From: Larix kaempferi
Taxonomy: Eukaryota; Streptophyta; Pinopsida; Pinales; Pinaceae
Direction: 5' to 3'
Length of the DNA: 64,000 nucleotides
Assembly: GCA_027924585.1 (NCBI GenBank)
Contig: BSBM01000762.1
Coordinates: forward strand, 11,628,501-11,692,500
In this document: positions 21,180-31,250 of the stretch, in pieces
Layout of the letters: the number at the start of each line of letters is the position of its first letter
How positions within the stretch are numbered: the first letter of the stretch is position 1
Program-made: the position numbers and the translations under genes
The notes under the pieces: model-generated
Seen by the model: the letters and a program-made list of their open reading frames with translations, nothing else
Told to the model about the DNA's origin: nothing
Database searches by the model: none

Positions 21180-21510
21180 TTTAGGGCTTCGGAGAAAGTT
21201 GGAATTTTTGTAATCGGAGACCACGGCTGGATGATACTCATCAAAATAGAAATTTAGAGACCAAGATCAGAATTTTTGGTTGGGCAGAAGGCCGAGCTTG
21301 ATTAGACCCTAGTTCGGGACTTTGATCAGAAAAGTGGAAAATTAGGGCTTCTGTAAAAATGGGAATTTTTGAAATCTGTGACCACGGCTGGAAGCTCCTC
21401 AGAAAAATAGAAGCTTAGAGATTTGGATCAAACATTTTGATTGGGAAAAAGAGTGGGCTTCATCAAACCCTAGTTCAGGGTCACGTCCAGTGAATCTGGA
21501 AGTTTCAAAG
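21180..21510 (+). repeat. C2 leader second duplication
   Basis: Two diverged copies of roughly 170 bp, each with TTAGGGCTTC, GGAATTTTTG, GACCACGGCTGGA and an ACCCTAGTTC phrase. The C1 leader has a single equivalent at about 12640-12800. Confidence 0.75.
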
Positions 21511-21680
21511 GGAAATTGAGGAGTGAAACTTTGCAGTTTTCAAATTCTGAATATACCAGTTTGATCAGCTCATGAAGGTGCATATTTCTATCCTTTCGAA
21601 AGTTTGAAATTCAAAGTTTGAATTTTTGGGGTTTCTCTGACAAACCCATATCCAGCTCCAGGTCCAGTTCTTGCAAATCA

Positions 21681-21782
21681 AGTGGATTGGGTTAATCCTA
21701 GAAGAATATGGATTGGTCACCTGCATAAGTGAAGAAGTTCCTGTTTCAGAGGGAGATGAGGCTAAGGCCTTACATAAGAAGA
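21681..21782 (+). pseudogene. C2 gag remnant
   Basis: About 100 bp that translate to IGLILEEYGLVTCISEEVP and VSEGDEAKALHKK, matching C1 gag codons around 13115-13210. The start codon and first codons are missing: the leader phrase AAATCAAGTGG is joined directly to ATTGGGTTAATCC. After KALHKK the match ends abruptly. Confidence 0.85.
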
Positions 21783-23490
21783 TTTCAAGCGATCTCGAAA
21801 GGTATGACTCATCGAGGTATGTTTCGATATTTTTTCATGATTAAGTTTATGGTATGTTTGTCTTCATGTTATTACGGTTAGTACAATCTTGATTTTAGAC
21901 TTGTCATATCACCTTAATAAAACTATGAATGCACGATAGAAAATATTCATTGATTAGGGTGTTGACACTTATGATTGTACTAATGCATTATGGTGTTGTA
22001 TGAGGTTTATGTTGTCTACTAACATGAAAGGTACACCAAGAAAGACAAATCATGTTCTGGTCCAAGAACATATGTCATGATAACATGAGGACAAAGATTC
22101 ATCCATTGTCATGGATCTCATAGAAGATCCATTTACGAGGTATGTATAACTTGGTTTTGTAATAGTTAACCTATGAGATATACAGGTTACTAGCACAAGT
22201 CATTGAAGAAGAACAAGAAGACATCATGTGAGTATGTTAGACATAAATAGCTAGCATGCTAATCCAGGTATGTTTTTCCTATATCAAGCTAGAATCCCAC
22301 CTTGTGTTAGGATCTTATACTGTTGTTGATAATGATTATTCATGAAGTCATAGGTTTGAATAGTCATGGTTGTATGCATATTTTGTTTCTTACCATAATT
22401 GATGATATGACTAACCAGAAGATTCATGAAGGTATAGGTTTGAATAATCACAGGTTTTATGCATATTATATCTCTTATCTTGTTTGATGATTCAACTAAC
22501 CTGAAGAGTCATAGGTTTGAGTAATTACAGGTTTAGACATGTTATGTTTCTTATGATTTGACTAACCATAAGAATCCTACATAAACCTTGAATGCTAATG
22601 CTTATTATTTTTTTGTTTGAAATGATCATGACTATACATGCTTGAGATTATTGTGTTTTAATAGTATACTAATGAATGTATGATTTTATATGAGATCACA
22701 AGGATAACACAATCATGATACTAATAAGCATGCATAGGGACCAAGGATGAATATGAGTTCAAGAACAGGTAATCCAGGAAGGAAAGATCAAGAGGGAGCA
22801 CACTCCAGTTGTTCATGCAAGAAAACAAAAGAACACACTTCAGTAGTTTCTGCAAGGATGCAGATATTCAGAGGGAGTTGACCATCTTTCCACAACAGAA
22901 AGGTGTAGAAGAAGCTACTTCAGATTAGGACTCCAATAGCTCCTGTAAGGAAGCAAAGACTCAGAGGGAGTCCACCCAATGAACAAACAAAGATAAGTAT
23001 TTTAATTTCTTGCATATGTATTTGTTTAAATAAAATTGTTCAATGATGTATATGCTCATGTTCCTAGACTTAGGATATGTATTGTGCATATTAGAATAGT
23101 TGCATTGATGAACAATATACTACTAATATACATGGGTAAGTGGCCTATGGCACTGTACAACATTCCATTGCTACTTATCTAGAATGAAACCTCTTTGCTG
23201 ACATGTTGGGAGTTGTGCACACTCTTAACAATGTTCTGGTAGAGATTGGAAGGCATCTAGAAAGTTATGGGATATGGATAAATATTGTATTGAAGCATTG
23301 GCTAAAATAATTGCATGACTGTATGACATATTTCTTTATGTGTAAGAATTTGTTCTGAAAACTATGAGATATTTCTAATCATGCAATTTAACTTGTTTTG
23401 TAGGAAAGATCGTATATCTTCACCTACAAAAGGACTGCAACATTTGTTCCAGCAACAAAGATATCTATTGAAAATATTGAAGATATTGAA
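21783..23490 (+). other. C2 replaced segment of unknown origin, with intron-like sites
   Basis: This 1.7-kb AT-rich block sits between the gag and RT remnants. It contains repeated donor-like sequences (GAG/GTATGT near 21816, 22138 and 22267) and acceptor-like ones (ATATACAG/G near 22180, TGTTTTGTAG/G near 23400). Around 22870-22910, GAGGGAGTTGACC...CCACAACAGAAAGGTGTAG resembles the C1 integrase coding DNA around AGGGAGTTGACTG...CCACAACAGAATGGAG. It may therefore be decayed copia sequence, a captured gene fragment, or a mix. No long open frame is present. Confidence 0.4.
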
Positions 23491-23496
23491 GTTCCC

Positions 23497-24671
23497 AGGA
23501 TCTGGGATGAAGAAATGGAATGCCATGATCCGTCGATCATGAAGAATGATGTTTGGGATGTAATCCAAAGACCTGAAGGGAAGTTTGTTATGACTTCCAT
23601 ATGGATCTATCACGATAAAGCATGCTGCAGATGGCAGCATAGAGAAATATGAAAGTAATGAAATAGAAGATACACTAGATGGATTTCAAGACAGCTTTCT
23701 TGAATAGTTGTATGTGGATGACCTGTTTGTAACAAGAGATGAAAGATTGATTGCCGACATGCAGCGGAAGCTTGCTGCTGAGTTCGAGTTGAAGAACTTG
23801 GGGTTGATGCACTATTTGTTTTTGGCATGGAGGTGTGGCAGAGTGATGGAATCTTCCTTGGACAAGGGAAGTATGCAGTAGAGATCCTGAAGAGGTTCGG
23901 GATGATGGACTACAAGGCCATGGCCACACCTATGGCATCAAATCTGAAGCTTCTATGTGATGCTTCATCTGAGCCAGTTGATGTCTCTATGTATCGTCAG
24001 ATGATTGGGTCCTTGATGTACCTGACGAACACGAGACCAGACATTTGCTTTGCTGTGAACACATTGAGCCAGTTCGTGACGGATCCAAGGAATGTTCACC
24101 TGGTTGTTGTAAAGCATGTTCTGAGGTACCTGAAGGGTACAGTGGATTATGGACTCAAGTATGAGGCGAATCAAAAGTTTAACCTGCAGGGTTATGTTGA
24201 TTCAGATTGGGCTGGCAGTGCTACAGACAGGAAGAGCACATCTGGGTGTTGCTTCAGTATGGGATCAGGTGTGATCTCATGTTTAGCAGGAAGCAGTCCT
24301 GCATGGCACTGAGTACAGGTGAGGCAGAGTATGTTGCAGCCTGTTTAGCTAGTTGTGAGGCAGTATGGCTACGGAAGCTACTTTCTGAGTTATTTGATCT
24401 CCCGTTGGATGCTACTGGTATCTTCTGTGATAACCAGAGTTGTGTGAAGCTATCTGAGAACCCAGTGTTTCATGACAAGTCGAAACACATAGAGATCAAA
24501 TATCACTATATCAGGGATATGGTGCAGAGAGGAACTGTGAAGCTCCTGTATGTTGCGACGGACGAGCAGATTGCAGATGTGCTGACGAAGCCACTAGCCA
24601 GGGTGAAGTTTGAGTACTTCAGAGAGAGGCTTGGCGTGCTTCAGATCGAGGATACTTCGAGGAAGAAGTGA
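23497..24671 (+). pseudogene. C2 reverse transcriptase and RNase H remnant
   Basis: The remnant starts with sequence matching C1 from about 15600 (GATCATGAAGAATGATGTTTG). Two deletions relative to C1 are clear: one after GGCAGCATAGAGAAATATGA, and one joining TTTCTTGAAT to TTGTATGTGGATGAC, which removes about 220 bp of palm coding sequence. YVDD survives at 23711-23722. From 23827 the frame is good (VEILKRFGMMDYKAMATPM), shifts near 24290, and ends naturally at 24669-24671 after the RNase H and DVLTKPLARVKFEYF tail. Confidence 0.93.
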
Positions 24672-24784
24672 TGGACACATTTGTTGAAGCCATTCCAAGC
24701 ATGTTGGAAGGGGGATCCTTCACATGGCTGTGGATGTAAGCGCTGGATGATGAGCATCAGGATGATGTTCTGGTTTCTGCTTGG

Positions 24785-25135
24785 ATATGATCAGTTGGAT
24801 CATTATATGTATGTATGTATGCATCATGTTGGATGCTGATGGATACATTGTGTGTATCATGTATCTTTGTATGATTAGGTAGATCATGTGTGTTGATGGA
24901 TACATTGTGTGGATCATGTATCTTTGTATGATCAGGTAGATCATGTATGTTGATGGATACATTGTGTGGATCATGTATCTTTGTATGATCAGATAGATCA
25001 TGTATGTTGATGGATACATTGTGTGGATCATGTATCTTTGTATGATCAGATAGATCATGTATGCTGATGGATACATTGTGTGGATCATGTACCTATGTAT
25101 GTATTAGATGGATACTTGGTGTGCATCAGATGGAT
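24785..25135 (+). repeat. C2 post-pol array 1, exact 57-bp period
   Basis: GGATACATTGTGTG begins at 24841, 24898, 24955, 25012 and 25069, exactly 57 bp apart. Because 57 is a multiple of three, the minus strand shows a repeated 19-residue peptide over 24720-25088. This is a consequence of the array and not evidence of a gene. C1 has the same GATCA/GGATCATGTAT vocabulary with a 50-bp unit. Confidence 0.95.
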
Positions 25136-25269
25136 GCATTGTATGATTAGGATGATCATGGATGACGAGCTTCTCTAGATGACATGCAGCAGGATGTTGC
25201 AGTGATGATGATCAGGATGATCATGTGTACATCAGGATGATGTTTGATGAGTATCAGATGATACTTTGT

Positions 25270-25870
25270 GGCCGTGGATCAGGTTGTGCAAGTAAGCATG
25301 TAATTTGTGCCCTGGGAGATTTGCAGATGGTCTTTCGAGGTTTTTCCTATGGCATGTAATTCGGTGCCCTGGGACATCTGGAAAATGCTCTTGCGAGGTT
25401 TTGCTTGGAAGGACATGTAATTTGTGCCCTGGGAGATCTGCAGATAGTATTTCGAGGTTTTGCATATGGCATGTAATTCGGTGCCCTGGGATATCTGGCA
25501 GATGCTCTTGCGAGGTTTTGTCCTATGGCATGTAATTTGCTCCTGGGAGATCTGGACAGGATGAAAAAGGCCTCAGATGCTTCAGCCAGGTTTTGCCATG
25601 ACCACATGTAATTTTCTTCTGGGAGATATGGACAGCATGAAAAAGGCCTCAGATGCTTCAACCAGGTTTTGTGGTGAGATCACATGTAATGTGCTCCTGG
25701 GAGATCCGACAGGTAGAGCCGTGTGCTCGTAATAGCCTGGGATGCTTTAGCCAGGTTTTGTGATGGGTCACATGTAATGTGCTCCTGGGAGATCCTACAG
25801 GTAGAGCTGTGTGCTCGTAATAGCTTGGGATGCTGCAGCCAGGTTTTGTGATGCACGTAATAAGTCCTGA
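25270..25870 (+). repeat. C2 post-pol array 2
   Basis: Units of about 50-90 bp built on GCATGTAATTTGTGCCCTGG, GAGATCTG and CGAGGTTTTG. From about 25540 the units lengthen and gain GATGCTTCAGCCAGGTTTTG and CGTGTGCTCGTAATAGCCTG, the latter shared with C1 array 2. The unique stretch 25870-26100 matches 18520-18780 in C1. Confidence 0.85.
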
Positions 25871-26100
25871 GGATTCCATAGTATGGCCAGTGATGATGAA
25901 GACCTGCAGGTGGTGGGCCTACATCCAGTATGAAAAAGGACTGGCTCTGTAGAACTTCCTATGACGAGTAGATTCAGAGATTGATTGAGATAGCAGTAGC
26001 AGTGAGGATGATGATGACTCGATGACGATTATCCAGTGACGATGATCCAGAGAAGATGACTTGTGCTAGAAGAACTGTGCTGAGAAATACTTTCCTAGTT

Positions 26101-26109
26101 AAGAGGGAG
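26101..26109 (+). promoter_or_regulatory. Polypurine tract of C2
   Basis: AAGAGGGAG directly before the 3' LTR, the same nine bases as in C1. Confidence 0.9.
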
Positions 26110-26758
26110 TGTTGATGTATATGTAACTTCGGAATGTATTTCACATATATGTATATTGTATTCCTATAGAGATGGTATTATTCCTCTATAAGGAAGTGAC
26201 GTCATTTATATTGTAAGTGTCGTAACTTATACTTGATGGGTTATTAGACCACCTTGTTGGGGTCGGCCCTGTATAAGTCATGTGGGTCAAAGGGTTATTA
26301 GACCACCCTATTGGGGGTCATCCATGTGGGTCAAATGGTTATTAGACCACCCTATTGGGGGTCGGCCCAGTCAGCATTATGTTATGTGGTTAAGTTCGAG
26401 CCTACATGAGTTAGGTAAAAAGGCAAGTCAAGTCAAGTATAAATAGAGTGCGGGAGGCACTCTATTTACTCACTCACTTCTCACACATGCACTCAAGGAG
26501 GAGTGGCACACTTATGGAGGAGGAGGATCTGCTGCTAGATTATGTCTATCTCTCATGGTTGGTTGTATCATTGCTCTATCTATCTCTGAGGAAGTTATTG
26601 GGGTTTTTCACCTTTATGGTTTTCCCCAAGTAAATCTTTGTGTCTCTTGTGTGCTTGCATTATTGTCTCCATGATTGATATGCCGTAGATATGTTGTACA
26701 TGTTGTTCTCTCAGTTAAGATCCTAGATCAGATTGAAGTAAATTTAGAAAATTTAACA
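26110..26758 (+). repeat. 3' LTR of C2
   Basis: 649 bp, the same length as the 5' LTR. The eight differences seen by eye include GTCGGCC/GTCATCC and GGATTGGCGC/GGAGTGGCAC. The TGCAT duplication follows. Confidence 0.97.
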
Positions 26759-26763
26759 TGCAT

Positions 26764-27041
26764 ACACTCGTCAAACATTTCATGATCTACTATGATTCCT
26801 CATGCTCTTCGTCCTACACCATGGAAATTTACACCTCTTTGTGCCATCGTTGAGCACTTACTCTTTCAACCACAGCTAAAACATCCATTCATCCAATCGC
26901 AACCATACTTTCACCACACATGCACAACTCTACCCAACCACAGGTGGATCTTTTCATACACACGCAGGCTCAATCCACTCTAATACCAACTGACACTCGA
27001 CGGGTTGGTATTGGGATCTCTCCTTCTCATAGGCTCTTCTT
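26764..27041 (-). other. H leader between primer site and gag
   Basis: About 280 bp of H upstream of its gag start. No gene is visible. Confidence 0.7.
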
Positions 27042-27053
27042 GCTCTGATACCA
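27042..27053 (-). promoter_or_regulatory. Primer-binding site of H (tRNA-iMet type)
   Basis: The minus strand reads TGGTATCAGAGC, two bases from the LTR end. This fixes H as a minus-strand element and gives the position of its 5' LTR. Confidence 0.9.
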
Positions 27054-27055
27054 CT

Positions 27056-27960
27056 TGACGCAAGGGTGGTTCTGTTGGACCCTCTTGCTTAAAAATATCA
27101 CATAGTTAAAACACAAACGTTCACATAAACAATACATGAACTCGAAATGCCAAGAATTTGGCTTCTATTACTTGTATCATTCACAAAATTACATGCAAAC
27201 TAATAATCAAGTCAGCCTCATCCTATTACAAAATACAAAAGTAATATTTGTTCTATCTATGTGATCTCTCTCCCTGTGTGTGTGATCACTCTTTGATCAT
27301 CTATCCTCTCCCCTCGTTTTGTGCCTTCACACCCATCTTATACTCCATTCTATTTCCATTCCCGAGGTCGACCCTATCTGGATTCCCTGAGGTATCCTTA
27401 CTCTGTCTGCTGCACCAACATTAACCCTACATATCCTGTAGTATTCGGCATCCTATGTTCGTTCCTGCACAACCTTCTCTTGTGGTGACACATGGCCTGG
27501 TCCCAAACATCTTCTTAACTACCATTAACCTCCTCAACTACCCACAACGGATGTAGGTATGTTCCCTTGACTTCTCCATTTTTTGACCTTTGTTCCTCTC
27601 GACTTTGCTACAGTTGTCAGTATTGTCGGTATCCACTTTCGATTGGTCCGCACATCGACACGTTTGACCATTATTTACTTTGTCGGTCTTCGACTTGACT
27701 TTTTGACTTAACTTAGTCTCCACGACTGTTGTCCTCTCCATCCTCCTTGTTTGTCCTTTGTCGCTTTTGTTGATGTCGCTATTCTATCTTTCGTCAACTT
27801 CTGACTCTGTCGAATTCGCTCTTATGTTGACCATACTTCGACATCTTCTTACTCGACTACCAGTCTATCCACGCCAGTGGTCATCTACAATCCCCTTGGT
27901 TGGACTTCTTCTGTCGATCAACCTCGACTTTTCTACCTAGGCCTCAATAACTGTGCGTCA
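27056..27960 (-). repeat. 5' LTR of H
   Basis: 905 bp. It starts TGACGCAAGG and ends ACTGTGCGTCA, so its ends form a 7-bp inverted repeat, TGACGCA/TGCGTCA. Only this copy is in the window. The right limit is inferred from that repeat; the left is fixed by the primer site. A minus-strand TATA-like TATAAGAT lies at 27335-27342. A bias toward TCGAC/GTCGA words recurs in the H body at 1540-2800. The open frames here are not genes. Confidence 0.7.
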
Positions 27961-28276
27961 TTTAGGTAGGATTGAGAGTTACTAGGTTAGAACATGTGGA
28001 TCCAACTCATTTCCCAAATCTCCTCAACAACTAAGGCAATAATGAGGCTTCTAGAGGCTATAATTCCCCATAATGGAATAAGAAGTGACTTTACACCTCC
28101 CCATAGTGTTGTAAGGAGTGATAAACTAATATTATTACCTCTTATTAATGTTAAAGGAGTGAAAGGGCTCACTTTTACTAAGAAAATCAATTTCAAGGGT
28201 TAGAAAGGTAGTGTTTGAACATGATAAATAAGATATGTCTCCTCTAAGCTCTAATGACGGAAATAAGGGTATAATA
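27961..28276 (-). repeat. Partial 3' LTR of P (inferred)
   Basis: This stretch lies between the end of H and the polypurine tract of P. It ends ATAATAG where the M LTR ends ATAACAT, directly before the shared ATGCCCCCTAA. No second copy is in the window. If correct, H inserted into this LTR, and TTTAG (27961-27965) is one arm of its target duplication. Confidence 0.45.
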
Positions 28277-28290
28277 GATGCCCCCTAAAG
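28277..28290 (-). promoter_or_regulatory. Polypurine tract of P
   Basis: The minus strand reads TTAGGGGGCATC, matching TTAGGGGGCATA at the same place in M (46332-46343). The flanking sequence is also homologous. Confidence 0.6.
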
Positions 28291-28982
28291 TGTGAAGTCA
28301 GAAGATAAACTGATGGCCAAAACACTTTACAAATAATAATATACGAATGACATGATTTGGAGAACAACAAGGAAAATTTTAGGGTCAAAATTTAGCCCAT
28401 GTGCTATTTTTTGACCTTTTTTCCGAAAAAAAAAAAAAAAAAGATTCACAATTTGCCTTTGTTTCAAAGATAATTTGCCTATATTCTATGGGATAATTTT
28501 TTTTACTCTAAAAATTGCCAAACATTTTATGGTTGCAAATGTAATAATTAGTAATATTCATCAAGCACGTTGAGAAAACTATGGATCCTTTAAATTTTCC
28601 CTGAAACCGGGAACCAAATAGTGACTGCAATCAATCATCAACCAAGTATTTATATATCATCTCTGAGGTAGGCATAACATGCTCAAAAAAAGGAATACAA
28701 AGCATGGACACTAATAAAGTACATTGTGGATCCATGGAATAATATGCAAGATCATAGGCACGAAAAATTACACGGTGGGTGCATTTCATAAAAAGGATCA
28801 TATCCATGAAGAAATACAATGTGGATCTATGTCGCAATATATAAGAAGGAGGACAAAGAGAAACATCAATAGTACTCATATGATCCTCATACATACTCAT
28901 GACTGGTGAGAGAAAATATAACTCAATTTGGGAGGGGAAAAAAGGCTTAGTGATACAACTGCTAAACCCAAGGTCTTCGTCT
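28291..28982 (-). other. P 3' untranslated region, part 1
   Basis: Diverged homologue of M 46345-46790. Shared phrases include GGATCTATGTC, GGATCCATG and CCCAAGGTCTT. It contains a run of A bases at about 28427-28442. No gene seen. Confidence 0.6.
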
Positions 28983-31250
28983 CAAACTTCGATGTTACTG
29001 TTATTATCAGTCGAAGGAAAGCCATCAATGGGCTAAAAGAATGTTTCCAAAGAAGAATCCAAAGCAGTAAAAAGGCATAGGAAATGTGGAAAGGTGGAAG
29101 GTCGTAGTGACTAGATGGTGTAGCGGAAGCTCAAAATATCTGTCAACAGAGGCCGAAATTATGGGGGCGCATTCAAGACCCATGAGCACTTCGCGTTTTT
29201 CCTGGCCCAAGTTGCCCCGGATAAAAAACCATCGTGGATGCGTGTCAGTTTCTTAACTATTCAAGGGCCTCAAGGAGGTTTCCTCTAACCACGTTTTGGG
29301 GACCCTGAAACCACCAGAACCACCATGGCGGTTTTATGAAGGGCCTAGCATCAGACAGGAAGGTTGGGCATGGAACGGGGCCCATTCGTAAAGTCTATGT
29401 CTTATAGGTTGCTAATCTCGAGGGATCCTGGCAGAGGGTCAATGGTCATCTGAGCATCATAGTGAAAAGTTGCATGAGGTTTATCTCTCCCATTCCTCCC
29501 TTGAAATAAAACCGCTACTTCCACATGGCCGTCCCAAGATCATTCAAGGAGATTGAAGCAGGTTTCCTAAACCACTTTCTGAGGAACCTGAAGATCGCTA
29601 GTGGTTTCTATCTTGTCAGCTCACACCGTCACTTTGAAGAAGCGTCTCCTGGTACTTATTGTTTTCGTCACCACTGTACAGATCACAGTCTGCTCCCAAC
29701 ACATGAAGCCCAGGAAAAAACTATGTAATAATTGCTCTGGTACAACACGTCCTTTGAGAATCATTTGATCCAAGCTATAAATACTCCCATTAGTGCATAA
29801 GACTAAGTCGTGAAGCTCCTGAGCACCATCGGTCCAGAGCATAGAGCTTGAGATGCACAGATTGATCATGACTGATTATTTTAAAACTAAAATATAGGTG
29901 ATCTCAATGGTTCATTTTATCTCTAATGGTGGCTCGCAAGGAGCATGGAAGACTCAAACGACCAACATCCATGAGAAGCCGACATACGTGCATTTGCAGA
30001 CAATCGGGCGGGAGCAGCTTGAGGTCTCACCCGAGATGTCTAAGGAGAGTTCAGTTATCATAGTGGTTAAAAAGGAGATGGACCTTCTGAATACATAAGC
30101 ACAGAAGGAAGGGATACGCCGGTCCCAACAAAGGACGATCAAATGATGAAGCAGTGGCACCTGAGCAGTTTGAGCAGAGAAATGACAGAATCAGGTCTTG
30201 TTCCACAGCCCGACAGTAGAGGTAAAATTTTTCCCCATCAAAAAAAGGTCTAAGAGCAAAGGGCTTGGATGGGCTAGAAGAGATAGATAATAAAGGTCTG
30301 CAAAACAACATTTTTGAGCAAGGTGGTTGCATCTATTTTTCCATGAGGCCGTAGTTGGTCCAACGAGTGTTTAAAAGGCTCTTAATGGCTCTAAAGGAGA
30401 TTAAATCGTTAATACATGTATGTCTTAAGGTGGTGAGAATTTTTTTCTAGTCGGACGTACTACCTTGTTAGCAAAGTGGTCCCAGGTCATAGTCATAGAA
30501 TAACCATTAACGTTCCATATGAATGATATTGTAACAAACTATGTTAGGAAGTACAAACAGAAAAACTTAAAGTTGTTGATATGTAATTGATTGTAACAAT
30601 TTATGTTGTAGAGAATAGGAATGCTATATATAGCCGAATAGGCAGTAGCCAAATGGTCAGCTCTCGTTTGTAAGAAGTATCACTTCATTTATTTGAAAGT
30701 TAGATCAATACAGAAAGAAGGATATTATTGCCCTATCTTCAAGCTTTATGGATTCAAAGTTTTAATGTGCACAGTTAGTATTTCCTATTGTTCTTCATCT
30801 CTTTCATTTATGTATGATTCACAGATCTGTTTTGAGTTTAATGTGAGTGCATCTGCTTAAATTTGTTTCTTCTAAGATGATTAGTACGTGAAGTTTTCAT
30901 GCTGATTTGCCTGGAGGAAATATCCTTGCATTATTCAGTGGCAGTTCGATGGTCATTTTGTCAGGACTGTTGAATTCCTCTCCTAGGTTCAACACATCAT
31001 TCTTTAAAATAGGATAAAGACTCACTCTCTATACTACCTTTATTTTATGCCATTCATTTTCCATATGATAGTTAAAGTTTGGTTTCTGGCACATTGGAAT
31101 ATTGCCCATTTATTTCAAAGATTGGAATTCTACGTCATTTTCTATCAAATGTGTTTTTGATTCAACAAAGAATTCAGAATGTATTATTGATGCCCATGCA
31201 CAATTCTAAAGACATCCTTAGAACGTCTCTAGGACTAACACCAGATGATG
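28983..31250. other. Unidentified 2.3-kb segment in P, absent from M
   Basis: Homology between P and M stops near 28983 (after CCCAAGGTCTTCGTC) and resumes near 31250-31265 (CATGTGAATAAATG versus CATGCGAATAAATG). M has only about 100 bp between these points, so P holds about 2.2 kb extra. It is less AT-rich in its first half. A perfect palindrome GCTATATATAGC at 30623-30634 looks like a TATA box. I see no retroviral domain, no LTR pair and no clear target duplication. It could be another insertion or part of P that M lost. Confidence 0.4.

Larger units (their letters stand above)
19707..26758 (+). mobile_element. Element C2: internally deleted Ty1/copia retrotransposon, youngest dated insert
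   Basis: Two 649-bp LTRs (19707-20355, 26110-26758) differ at eight positions in my hand alignment and are flanked by TGCAT at 19702-19706 and 26759-26763. C2 is a relative of C1 with similar LTR, primer site, polypurine tract and post-pol layout. The interior has lost nearly all of gag, all of protease and recognisable integrase, and part of RT. A 1.7-kb segment of unclear origin sits in their place. It must have moved with enzymes supplied in trans, or lost its genes after insertion. Confidence 0.97.
1239..27960 (-). mobile_element. Element H: Ty3/gypsy retrotransposon dissected by four insertions
   Basis: H reads from its 5' LTR at 27056-27960 leftwards. The surviving pieces are the LTR and primer site (27042-27960), leader (26764-27041), gag N-terminus (19349-19706), gag middle (11662-11908), and gag end, protease and reverse transcriptase (1239-2805). 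C2, C1, L and A occupy the gaps. With one copy of each target duplication (TGCAT, CTCAG, CCTGT) removed, the gag frame continues directly across every junction. RNase H, integrase and the 3' LTR must lie beyond the left edge, past A. Many stops and frameshifts show that it is old and dead. Confidence 0.85.

Noticed and set aside
24720-25088. 122-codon minus-strand protein of 19-residue repeats
   Set aside because: It is a by-product of an exact 57-bp array in non-coding retrotransposon DNA, with no match to a known family.
27538-28203. Short frames across the H LTR and P LTR fragment
   Set aside because: Under 70 codons, no motif, and located in regulatory repeat DNA.
28983-31250. A separate LTR element or host gene in the unexplained P block
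   Set aside because: I looked for paired repeats, TG...CA ends with duplications, and long open frames, and found none that held up. It is reported only as unidentified.
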